Assembly: GCF_947492715.1 (NCBI RefSeq)
Contig: NZ_CANLNS010000005.1
Coordinates: forward strand, 62,001 to 126,000
Reading direction: 5' to 3'
Length of the DNA: 64,000 nucleotides
DNA from: an uncultured Psychroserpens sp.
GTDB lineage: Bacteria; Bacteroidota; Bacteroidia; Flavobacteriales; Flavobacteriaceae
Shown here: positions 7,990 through 14,666 of the stretch, in pieces
Position numbering within the stretch: the first letter of the stretch is position 1
How the letters are laid out: every line of letters begins with the position of its first letter
Notes under the pieces: generated by a model
Database searches by the model: none
What the model saw: only the letters and a program-made list of their open reading frames with translations
Told to the model about the DNA's origin: nothing
Position numbers and translations under genes: made by a program

Positions 7990-8667
7990 ATGAAAATTAA
8001 GTATACAACCATTACAAATAATGAACTTTTGGATGCCTATCCGCAAGTTCATTATGACTTAAATTATTACTATTCCATTGGAAACATAGAAAGTGATAAA
8101 AAAGCACTTTCCGAAAAAATTAATAATAGTATTGTTAATAAGACGTACTATAAAGATCATTGGGAAAATGGTTTCATCGCAAAATTGAAATCTCATCTAG
8201 ATATACAAGAGATTTATCCTACTACAGCTGGTTTAGTTCCAAATTTTTCGGGTGTCATAAAACTAAGGGAGGATGGCAATTTTAAAACTGAATTGCACTT
8301 TTATAAAAGCCTAATCAATGACTATTTTACTATTGAAATTCTAGAACTAAATACACATAAAAAAGTAGTGCATCCTATCTTAGGTGAGAAAACCATAGTT
8401 GGAGTTGATACTATTACTGTGTCACCAATAGGGAAATATAAAGACTTATTTCATCAAGTTTTAAAATGTATAAGCCAAGAGTATGAAACATCTAAATTTA
8501 TACCTTATGTCTTTGATACGATTAGACTTGAAGGCTTAAACCTCAAATATAAACAGGAAAAAAATTGTACTATTTCTAGTGCACTATTTCAAAAGTATAG
8601 TGTTTATAATGATACCATAGAAGTAATTGGTGATGTTGAGTTTGGGTTAGAAATATTAAAAAACTAA
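7990..8667 (+). CDS. hypothetical protein
   Basis: A 225-residue soluble protein with no signal peptide or membrane span. It is rich in lysine, tyrosine and aspartate and looks mixed alpha/beta. Visible blocks are YPQVHYDLNYYYSIG near the N-terminus and ELHFYKSLINDYFTIEILEL in the middle. It starts three bases after the lipoprotein gene and ends six bases before the next ATG, so it belongs to the same transcript. I do not recognise a family. Confidence 0.65.
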   Translation: MKIKYTTITNNELLDAYPQVHYDLNYYYSIGNIESDKKALSEKINNSIVNKTYYKDHWENGFIAKLKSHLDIQEIYPTTAGLVPNFSGVIKLREDGNFKTELHFYKSLINDYFTIEILELNTHKKVVHPILGEKTIVGVDTITVSPIGKYKDLFHQVLKCISQEYETSKFIPYVFDTIRLEGLNLKYKQEKNCTISSALFQKYSVYNDTIEVIGDVEFGLEILKN

Positions 8668-8673
8668 TTGTTT

Positions 8674-9162
8674 ATGAACGAAATGGACAGTTTACATATA
8701 GATATCAATTTTTTAGATACAGTGTTTGATCAAAGCCATTTTGTAAAAACAAATAAGCACATAGTATCTTCTGAAACTATTAAATACGATTATATGCTAG
8801 ATGATGCCATCACTTATCAGTTATGGGGTTTTAAGTTAGATCAACTCTATCTCAATGAAACGAATGGAAGAGTAACCTCTTTTAGAGCGAAACTAAAAGA
8901 TATCGATGATAATTTTTATGAGGTTATAGCCAATACGCTAGGTAAGCCTAGAAGTATTACTTTTCTGGATAAAGAAACCGATAGCTTGTTTAAAGCTAAA
9001 TTTTTAAAAGGACTCATAAAAAAAGACTCCGATATCCCTTACAAAAAAATAAAGTCTTGCCATTGGTATCAAAATGATACGATCGTTATTAACTTTTATA
9101 ATGCCAAAAAGAGTAACCTGTCTAGATATGATGGGATTGAGGTTTCGGTTTCGACTAGGTGA
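8674..9162 (+). CDS. hypothetical protein
   Basis: A 162-residue soluble protein starting at the ATG at 8674 (MNEMDSLHIDINF); the TTG at 8668 is less likely. It is rich in aspartate, lysine and aromatic residues, with no clear motif. It is the last gene of the operon that begins with the lipoprotein; a short hairpin overlaps its stop codon. A secreted lipoprotein followed by two small cytoplasmic proteins could be an effector with accessory or protective partners, but nothing in the sequence proves this. Confidence 0.6.
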   Translation: MNEMDSLHIDINFLDTVFDQSHFVKTNKHIVSSETIKYDYMLDDAITYQLWGFKLDQLYLNETNGRVTSFRAKLKDIDDNFYEVIANTLGKPRSITFLDKETDSLFKAKFLKGLIKKDSDIPYKKIKSCHWYQNDTIVINFYNAKKSNLSRYDGIEVSVSTR

Positions 9163-9170
9163 GAGCCTAG
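9154..9170 (+). terminator. weak terminator-like hairpin
   Basis: CTAGG (9154-9158) pairs with CCTAG (9166-9170) around a seven-base loop and is followed by AGGGTTTT. The stem is short and the T-run is only four bases, so termination here would be weak. Confidence 0.35.
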
Positions 9171-9194
9171 AGGGTTTTGGAGTATGCACAGAAG

Positions 9195-9222
9195 GAGCGA
9201 ATGATTATACGTGTTGTTGGCA
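9195..9222. repeat. half copy (right end) of the intergenic repeat
   Basis: AGCGAATGATTATACGTGTT followed by GTTGGC matches the right end of the copies at 4868-4995 and 12186-12318 (AGCATTGAATTATACACATT, then GTTAGC). The left half is missing. It marks the upstream border of the reverse-transcriptase unit, whose other border is the copy at 11151-11283. Confidence 0.5.
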
Positions 9223-9298
9223 GTTCGTTTGACTAGTTTAACTGCTTAAAATCAAAAAGTTATGTCATTATGTCACTGATAAATTATTGGCAAGCTTA

Positions 9299-9330
9299 TT
9301 GAACATATTTAATAGCTTCGTGTAATTTTG
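9299..9330 (+). promoter_or_regulatory. promoter upstream of the reverse-transcriptase leader
   Basis: TTG at 9299-9301 is followed after 21 bases by TAATTTTG at 9323-9330, a full match to the Bacteroidota TTG-N-TAnnTTTG pattern. Transcription would start near 9337, more than 320 bases before the reverse-transcriptase ATG. This suggests a long structured leader or separate RNA. A second, weaker candidate is TTG (9504-9506) with TTTATTTG (9526-9533). Confidence 0.6.
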
Positions 9331-9336
9331 GCATTG

Positions 9337-9660
9337 TCCGTTTTAAACGACTACAGGGTAGAATTACCAATCGCAGTATAAGGCGTTTTTGGGAGTGTAA
9401 TTTCAAATAGAGCCAGAAGTTGAAAGAAATCTATCAGCACTGGTACTATTAGAAGTAGTAAACTTGTATTGTTGTTACTATTCAATTTGGTGTTCATCAT
9501 CATTTGGATGTATAAAGATACAATATTTATTTGTCGCAGAGTGATGCAAAGAGCCTACAAAGCTCAGAGACTGTTGCCCGATCCGAAAGGATGTATGTTT
9601 AAAATAATTCATAGGATAGTCACGTTCGTCATTTATTACACGAAGTTTTTTATTTTAATT
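9337..9660 (+). ncRNA. candidate template RNA of the reverse-transcriptase system
   Basis: This is the stretch between the predicted transcription start and the reverse-transcriptase gene; 9163-9662 in all holds no ordinary gene. Small hairpins are visible: CTAC/GTAG around 9351-9361, TACTA (9444-9448) with TAGTA (9456-9460), GAGC (9551-9554) with GCTC (9562-9565), and ATCC-GAAA-GGAT (9581-9592) with a GNRA-type loop. DRT2 and related defence reverse transcriptases are known to use an RNA encoded directly upstream as template. The plus strand has a stop-free frame from 9424 onward, as would be needed for a concatemeric reading frame. Ends and function are inferred. Confidence 0.5.
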
Positions 9661-9662
9661 TT

Positions 9663-11126
9663 ATGCATGTTAAAAAGAAAAAACATTGGTATCGACCAAA
9701 AGGCTATGAGCATATTACTCCTCGATTGAGTTTTGACGATTATAAATTCGTTAAATCTTATGCTACAAGTACAAATGAAGTTTCTAAACATGCGTTTTTG
9801 CCTTTAATACATTCTACAATAAAAGAACGACGTTATAAAGTAGTTGATTCTAAAACAGGAAGGCGTTCACATAAAATAGTTGAAAAAGGTAAAACAAAGA
9901 GTACAGCCAAAAAAAGGCAAATTTATTATGCAACTCACATAGATACTCAAATTTACTCTTATTATTCTAATCAGATTCTTAGTCCAAAATACGAGAAGAT
10001 GCTTTCCGTAAGACCAAACTTATCTGATTGTGTTACAGCTTATAGACGTATTCCAACAGGAAATGATTCGAATAAAGGAAATGCACATTTTGCCAAAGAA
10101 GTATTTGATTTTATAAAATTAAAAGGAGATTGTGCTGTTATGGTTTTAGATATTTCTAAGTTTTTTGACAGCTTGGATCATTCTATTTTAAAAAAAATGT
10201 GGCGGAAAGTTTTGGGAGATAATGTAATAACATTACCAAAAGACCATTACAATGTGTATAAATCCTTGATTAACTTCTCCTATATTGAAATGAGTGATAT
10301 TTTAGATAAATATGATATCAAGCATATTAAAGAGTTAAGAAGAAGAAATAGTAGTTCTTTTTGTGCAGATATTGAAGACTTTAAAAAGAATTTCGTTGAA
10401 ACAGGTTTAATAAAAAAAAATCCGTTTAAAAATAAATCTGGTAAGCCACAAGGAATTCCACAAGGGACACCATTGAGTGCATTATTGGCCAACTTTTATT
10501 TATTTGAATTTGATAATATTGTTTTATCAGCAATTGAATCTTGCAATAATGCTTTGTATAGAAGATATTCTGACGACTTGGTTATTGTCTGCGATAAAAA
10601 GGATGCTCAGTATCTACAAAATCTAGTAATGAGTGAGATATCTAATAAGTGTAACCTTTTAATACATCTAGATAAGACCAAAAAATATGTTTTCGAAAAA
10701 GATAAAAAGAACAACGAGTTCTCAGTAAAACAGATATTGAAAAATGGAGGTTTTAAACCAAATATTCCACTTGAATATTTAGGATTTGAATTTGATGGAA
10801 ACAGAATACTTTTAAAATCATCTAGTTTGTCTAAATATTATAGAAAGGCAAAACGAGGCGTTAGAATTAGGGCATGGAGAGCATTGGAAGCAAAGAAGAA
10901 AAAAAGAAGAAAACCTGCTACTAATGCTAAAATCTATAGACAAGGTTTGTATAAGTCTTTTTCTCATTTAGGAAGAAATCGTAAAAGAGGAAACTATTTG
11001 ACTTATGCATATAGAGCAGCTGAAATTATGAACGAACCAGCAATTAAAGGACAAGTTTCAAATAGTTGGAAAATATTAAATAACCAGATTGATAGATATC
11101 AGAAAAAATATCGACTTCCAAAGTAA
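9663..11126 (+). CDS. defence reverse transcriptase (DRT, probably DRT2/UG2-like)
   Basis: A 487-residue RNA-dependent DNA polymerase. The N-terminus (KHWYRPKGYEHIT) and the segment KRQIYYATHIDTQIYSYYSN fit the unknown-group (UG) reverse transcriptases used in phage defence. Motif A is LDISKFFD (162-169), motif B region GIPQGTPLSALLAN (264-277), and the catalytic motif YSDD (302-305). The active site is therefore intact. The basic C-terminus (RGVRIRAWRALEAKKKKRRK, then SFSHLGRNRKRGNYLTYAYR) looks RNA-binding. There is no maturase/endonuclease domain and no group II intron. The gene stands alone on the plus strand with a long leader that could encode its template RNA, and a TIR gene lies 1.2 kb away. 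The DRT2 assignment is from memory of the family; retron or other UG classes are possible. Confidence 0.85.
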   Translation: MHVKKKKHWYRPKGYEHITPRLSFDDYKFVKSYATSTNEVSKHAFLPLIHSTIKERRYKVVDSKTGRRSHKIVEKGKTKSTAKKRQIYYATHIDTQIYSYYSNQILSPKYEKMLSVRPNLSDCVTAYRRIPTGNDSNKGNAHFAKEVFDFIKLKGDCAVMVLDISKFFDSLDHSILKKMWRKVLGDNVITLPKDHYNVYKSLINFSYIEMSDILDKYDIKHIKELRRRNSSSFCADIEDFKKNFVETGLIKKNPFKNKSGKPQGIPQGTPLSALLANFYLFEFDNIVLSAIESCNNALYRRYSDDLVIVCDKKDAQYLQNLVMSEISNKCNLLIHLDKTKKYVFEKDKKNNEFSVKQILKNGGFKPNIPLEYLGFEFDGNRILLKSSSLSKYYRKAKRGVRIRAWRALEAKKKKRRKPATNAKIYRQGLYKSFSHLGRNRKRGNYLTYAYRAAEIMNEPAIKGQVSNSWKILNNQIDRYQKKYRLPK

Positions 11127-11150
11127 TCTAAATCTTTCTTAGAAAATGAC

Positions 11151-11283
11151 TGCGAACGTGTTTGTATATGGTTTGTTGCGTGTTTCAAACACCTAATTAG
11201 CAAATACAAACCAAATAGAAAATCCACGAGGATTTTCGTAAGTAGGCTTTGCACTATCAATTAATTTTATACGTTGTTGTGCT
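11151..11283. repeat. attC-like intergenic repeat, full copy
   Basis: The unit runs from GCGAACGTG to GTTGTTGTGC. Its centre is a perfect 8-bp hairpin, GAAAATCC (11218-11225), loop ACGA, GGATTTTC (11230-11237), followed by GTAAGTAGGCT. Terminal segments pair (AACG...TATA with TATACGTT). It aligns over its length with 12186-12318. It separates the reverse-transcriptase gene from three small minus-strand genes. Confidence 0.7.
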
Positions 11284-11578
11284 TAGTGTTTTCCTTTATC
11301 CAGTCCCAGGCTTCATTCGGTAGCCATCCATTATAGTCTTGAAAATTAATTTCTGATGTAAAATATTTTTTATTTGGTGCTAATTCTTTCATTAATTCCA
11401 CAATATGAGAAGCATTTACAGAATTTCCAACTTTGATTATATATGTGCTTTCCAAATAATGCCACCAAGCTTTAACACCTTTGGTTTGAGTTAAATTATT
11501 ATGAAATACCTTTTGGTTAAATGTTTTTGGAATTCCATTATTATCAAATATTAGTATGTAAAATTTATCCCAATTCAT
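11267..11578 (-). CDS. hypothetical protein, GWLPxEAWDWI-type
   Basis: A 103-residue soluble protein. It has a beta-alpha-beta look: FYILIFDNN near the N-terminus, WWHYLESTYIIKVGN in the middle, and GWLPNEAWDWI at the C-terminus. I have seen the last motif in small bacterial proteins but cannot assign a function. Its start overlaps the stop of the two-span membrane protein gene upstream (ATG within the last bases), so the three genes 12166 to 11267 form one operon. The stop codon lies inside the edge of the attC-like repeat. Confidence 0.65.
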   Translation of the reverse strand: MNWDKFYILIFDNNGIPKTFNQKVFHNNLTQTKGVKAWWHYLESTYIIKVGNSVNASHIVELMKELAPNKKYFTSEINFQDYNGWLPNEAWDWIKENTKHNNV

Positions 11579-11952
11579 TCTGTAAGTGGATTATTATTGT
11601 CATTATTTAATTTAGGCGCATTTGGATTTGTAATCAGATGAATATTTGATAGATTAGGATTGTTTGCTCTTTCATTATCTCCTAATAATTCCAAAGCTTG
11701 TTTTTGAGTTTGGTATTCTTCACTTCTTAAATAATCTGGTTTTTTTATAGCAAAGAAGCAATAAAAAAACAGACCAATTAAAATGAATAATGCTGAAAAG
11801 GAAAATACTATTATTACAATCCAATCTTTATCAGAAAAAATAGCGCTAATTACACCAATAAGCAAACCAATCATTCCAAATTTGAATAATGAGTCAGTAA
11901 CGCTTTTAACTCTAATTGAAGAAACTTGATTGAATACTTTAGTCCATACCAT
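11575..11952 (-). CDS. hypothetical two-span membrane protein
   Basis: A 125-residue protein with two hydrophobic segments at about 23-43 (FGMIGLLIGVISAIF) and 48-70 (WIVIIVFSFSALFILIGLFF), separated by a short DKDW turn. The soluble tail follows and is Asn-rich at the end. Such small two-helix proteins occur as membrane effectors in defence systems, but also as ordinary accessory proteins. It overlaps its upstream neighbour by 14 bases and its downstream neighbour by four. Confidence 0.6.
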   Translation of the reverse strand: MVWTKVFNQVSSIRVKSVTDSLFKFGMIGLLIGVISAIFSDKDWIVIIVFSFSALFILIGLFFYCFFAIKKPDYLRSEEYQTQKQALELLGDNERANNPNLSNIHLITNPNAPKLNNDNNNPLTE

Positions 11953-12166
11953 TGTTCTTCTCTAATTTATCAAGTTCATTTTTCTTTATTTCATTATGTA
12001 TTTCAGTAAGTTCCTTCAACACTTCTTTTTCTGTCTTATTGGTTAATTCGCATATAGTTTTTATATAGTGTTTTGTTAGCGTTTTTACCTGAATATTCGA
12101 TTCGGCAACCATTGTTATTATTGGTTGAACAGAACTCAATAACTTTTCAATGTTTTCTTTATTCAT
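11939..12166 (-). CDS. hypothetical small helical protein
   Basis: A 75-residue protein, entirely alpha-helical in appearance and highly charged (for example KTEKEVLKELTEIHNEIKKN). It is the first gene of the three-gene minus-strand operon, and its end overlaps the next gene by 14 bases. There are no cysteines beyond one and no membrane segment. It may be an adaptor or regulator for the membrane protein; no family recognised. Confidence 0.55.
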   Translation of the reverse strand: MNKENIEKLLSSVQPIITMVAESNIQVKTLTKHYIKTICELTNKTEKEVLKELTEIHNEIKKNELDKLEKNNGMD

Positions 12167-12185
12167 ATGAGCGGTTTTACATTAA

Positions 12186-12318
12186 GCACAACGGTCCAGT
12201 GTATGATTTCATTACGTGTTTAAGCACTAAGTAGGCAAATAAATCACAGATAGAAAGTCCGTGAGGGCTTTCGTAAGTAGGCTATAACTAGCATTGAATT
12301 ATACACATTGTTAGCTGT
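12186..12318. repeat. attC-like intergenic repeat, full copy
   Basis: The unit runs from GCACAACGG to TTGTTAGCTGT. The central stem is GAAAGTCC (12253-12260), loop GTGA, GGGCTTTC (12265-12272). Compared with the copy at 11151-11283, both arms have changed in a way that keeps pairing, which is covariation. Outer parts also pair: AACGGTCCAGTGTAT with ATACACATTGTT. The ends, read on the minus strand, are AGCTAAC and GTTGTGC, one base from the RYYYAAC/GTTRRRY consensus of integron attC. Confidence 0.7.
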
Positions 12319-13030
12319 AGATTTTTTCATTCACCGTAATTAATTCAGCCAATTTCTTTGCAATATTTTCCATTGTATCTTCTTGTGTATCTAATCCATT
12401 TCTTGACCCTAACAATGGACTCACATCTCTCAATTCATCATAAGTTGTATTGTGCACAATAGGTACAAGTTGGTCTGTAGCAAGTAAAGCAGATAATTCT
12501 TTTTCGGCAACACCTTCGTTCTGTACTCTTTTCAAGAAGCTAGGTGTTACTAAAACAATTCCAATTTTAGATTTTGCTAAACCTTTATCGATTTCTCGAA
12601 GAAATGAAGTTCCTAATGGTATATCTTTTTCACTGAACCATACATTTACACCATTTGATTCAAGTAAGTCGTATAATTCTAACGCAGATTCTTTTCTGTC
12701 ATCCCAAGCGTGACAAAGAAAAATATCTCTAATATCAGGTTTTTCAGCTCTTTTTTCAACAACTTTTCTAACAGGTGTAAGTGTATTTATCTCTGTTGAC
12801 GTATAATAAATTGTTGAACCAGATTTTGACCAAGAAGCTTTTCGAGTTCGACCTTTTGAACTATTATAATTTCCAGATGAAGATGTTCTTCTGCTCGAAG
12901 TATATGAGTTATCATAGGATGGATATGAATATCTAGAACTATATCCACCATATCTATTTCTGCACGCTGGACAATTCGCTGCGCCACTTGCTGTTCTATG
13001 TCCTCTTGAAGGTGCTGTACATCTTGCCAT
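12311..13030 (-). CDS. TIR-domain protein with N-terminal zinc-ribbon-like segment
   Basis: A 239-residue protein. Residues 1-30 hold C4, H11, C20 and C23 in a pattern (CTAPSRGH, then NCPACRNRYGG) that suggests a small metal-binding module. Residues about 30-75 are a low-complexity Ser/Tyr/Arg linker. Residues about 101-232 are a TIR domain: RDIFLCHAWDD (strand A), VNVWFSEKDIPLGTSF (BB-loop region), KIGIVLVTPSFL (strand D), and AEKELSALLA, whose glutamate (E176 or E178) is in the position of the NADase catalytic residue. Bacterial TIR proteins commonly cleave NAD+ after phage sensing. The gene is next to unknown small genes and a defence reverse transcriptase. Adhesion to a partner or a regulatory role is also possible. 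Confidence 0.85.
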   Translation of the reverse strand: MARCTAPSRGHRTASGAANCPACRNRYGGYSSRYSYPSYDNSYTSSRRTSSSGNYNSSKGRTRKASWSKSGSTIYYTSTEINTLTPVRKVVEKRAEKPDIRDIFLCHAWDDRKESALELYDLLESNGVNVWFSEKDIPLGTSFLREIDKGLAKSKIGIVLVTPSFLKRVQNEGVAEKELSALLATDQLVPIVHNTTYDELRDVSPLLGSRNGLDTQEDTMENIAKKLAELITVNEKIYS

Positions 13031-13397
13031 ATTTTTATATTATTCTTTTATATTGACTATATTATTAATTTACTTTCGTCTTTAGTTACGGAAAACCGTA
13101 TTTGATATATTCGGACGTTTTCTCAAATTACATCCAACTCCTCATATAAGGAACTTAATTCTTCTTTTCGGTAACATAGCACCTAAAAGTGAGAACTTTA
13201 TTTCCTTTTTCACAACCCATAAAGCTAATACATTACCAAATACAATGTATAGGTAGATATACCTGTATTTTAAGTAAAAACGCCTGTTTGAGCTTGTAGT
13301 GCTAAAGTATAGACTTAGATATAAATCACATTACGGAAATCCTTACTTTTAGTAAGGTTTTAGATAAGAATCGATAATTTTTGGTGTAGAAGATGAC
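13031..13397. other. intergenic stretch without a gene
   Basis: About 370 AT-rich bases between the TIR gene and the M23 peptidase gene. I see no convincing reading frame. It holds an imperfect hairpin near 13239-13270 (AGGTA/TACCT inside AATAC/GTATT) and the terminator-like hairpin at 13341-13357. The part next to the TIR gene should hold its promoter, but no clear TAnnTTTG box was found. Confidence 0.6.
13341..13357 (-). terminator. hairpin terminator downstream of the M23 gene
   Basis: CCTTACT (13341-13347), loop TTT, AGTAAGG (13351-13357): a perfect 7-bp stem 41 bases after the stop codon of the minus-strand peptidase gene. It is flanked by TTTT on the plus-strand side, so it may also work in the other direction. 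Confidence 0.5.
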
Positions 13398-14201
13398 TTA
13401 GTCTTTCGGCTTCCTCGCCCAAACCCCAGATTTTTTACCAAGGTCTTTTTTCTCTTTAAACTGGATAGGAATCGCGCTTCTAAAATTCCTAATGACGAAA
13501 TGCAAATGTGGCGTTGTCGAATACCCTGTATGTCCCGAAATACCAATAGGCTGTCCAGCTTCTACAATATCACCTAAATTCACCAAAACACCGTTAGTGT
13601 TTAGATGCACATAAAAGGCTATGGTTCCATCGTCATGATAAATAAGAATCTGATTGGCCTTATCTCTATACGATGCTCCACCATGCTCTGTAAAATGGTC
13701 TACGGTTCTAATAACGCGTCCGCGACGTGCCGCAACAACGGTGTCGCCAATAGGCATTTTAAAATCAATAGCGTAGTACGATTGGTCACTTCGGTGTGAT
13801 AATCGCCCACCATAAGCCTGAATCACCTTATAGCGCTTGCCTTCTAGAAAAGGAAGCTCATAGTCTACATGTTTTATAGAGTCTTTATGGAGTTTCTTTC
13901 CGTAGGCCATAGACAGCTTAAGATGCGTGCTTACCTTAAAACTAGAATCTGTGGCTATCGCTTTTGGGAATTTAAAGATTTCGACTAGCGAATCTTTAGG
14001 ACTACAAATAAAGTCTCCTGTGTCGATACCAGCATCGAGTTCAGATAGTTTTTTTACCGATAAGGTAATAGGAGCGTAGGTATGATTCACAAGTGTATAC
14101 GTCAATAAAGAATCGGTTTCGCTTTTGGTAAAACTCACCTCTTGAGCATGTAATCCGCAATGGAAAAGAAAGATTATTATACTTAAGCCTAATTGTTTCA
14201 T
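13398..14201 (-). CDS. M23-family metallopeptidase (LytM-like)
   Basis: A 267-residue secreted protein starting at the ATG ending at 14201 (MKQLGLSIIIFLFHCGLHAQ). The signal peptide ends around the HAQ. A longer frame to 14267 reads into a REP element and is not used. The N-terminal half is a beta-rich domain. The C-terminal half is the LytM peptidase, with SDQSYYAIDFKMPIGDTVVA carrying the metal-binding aspartate and TTPHLHFVIR carrying the final H-x-H. Metal binding thus appears intact. It probably cuts peptidoglycan cross-links in the periplasm or sheds an envelope substrate. It stands alone between a terminator hairpin and the REP cluster. Confidence 0.9.
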   Translation of the reverse strand: MKQLGLSIIIFLFHCGLHAQEVSFTKSETDSLLTYTLVNHTYAPITLSVKKLSELDAGIDTGDFICSPKDSLVEIFKFPKAIATDSSFKVSTHLKLSMAYGKKLHKDSIKHVDYELPFLEGKRYKVIQAYGGRLSHRSDQSYYAIDFKMPIGDTVVAARRGRVIRTVDHFTEHGGASYRDKANQILIYHDDGTIAFYVHLNTNGVLVNLGDIVEAGQPIGISGHTGYSTTPHLHFVIRNFRSAIPIQFKEKKDLGKKSGVWARKPKD

Positions 14202-14221
14202 AACTATGATTTTAAAAGAGA

Positions 14222-14568
14222 CACTTCGACTACGCTCAGTGTGACATACGCCTGAGTGAATTGCCAAATGTCACTTAGTGACCACTTCGACTGCGCTCAG
14301 TGTGACAATGCTACTTTACGAAAGAGTAAACAGTGTCAAACATCGTTTTTCCGTCGGAGTGAATTGTCAAATGTCGCTTAGCGACCACTTCGACTGCGCT
14401 CAGTGTGACAATGCTACTTTACGCGAGAGTAAGTTACCCAAATGTCACTTAGTGACCACTTCGACTGCGCTCAGTGTGACATGCTAACTCATTTTTTACA
14501 TCTGAGTGAGCTGCCAAACGTCGCTTAGTGACCGCTTAGCGACCGCTTCGACTGCGCTCAGTGTGACA
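14222..14568. repeat. cluster of REP-like palindromic elements
   Basis: Five copies of a 25-base element with core TTCGACTGCGCTCAGTGTGA lie at 14222-14246, 14283-14307, 14386-14410, 14457-14481 and 14544-14568. The first copy has A for G in the core and the last has G for A near its start. Short palindromes of the types GTCGCTTAGCGAC and GTCACTTAGTGAC are interspersed and continue to about 14660. The 465-base gap between the peptidase and secA holds nothing else. These may be transcript-end or REP elements; they are not CRISPR because spacers vary in length and contain sub-repeats. Confidence 0.8.
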
Positions 14569-14666
14569 GGTTGCTTTATATAAGAGTAAACAGTGTCAAA
14601 CGTCGTTTTATCGTCTGAGTGTGTTGCCAAACGTCGCTTAGCGACTGCCAAATGTCGTTTAACGAC

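Noticed and set aside
9469-9729. An 86-residue frame running from the leader into the reverse-transcriptase gene
   Set aside because: It has no ATG start, is only hydrophobic/basic in composition and overlaps the real gene in another frame. It is not an ordinary protein gene; the openness is reported separately as a property of the leader.
9663-11126. Group II intron or retron reverse transcriptase
   Set aside because: There is no maturase or endonuclease domain and no intron boundaries. The N-terminus and C-terminus fit the UG/DRT class better. A retron is not fully excluded because its RNA could also lie upstream.
13031-13397. A tRNA or small RNA gene
   Set aside because: No cloverleaf or tRNA-like CCA context is visible. 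Only simple hairpins were seen, one of them a likely terminator.
14278-14487. A 69-residue plus-strand gene
   Set aside because: It is the translation of the REP-like elements (the same TTSTALSVT-type text repeats), with no other content.
14222-14568. A CRISPR array
   Set aside because: Repeat units are 25 bases but spacers are irregular (about 36 to 78 bases) and themselves contain short palindromes and shared text. There are no cas genes. They are REP-like elements.
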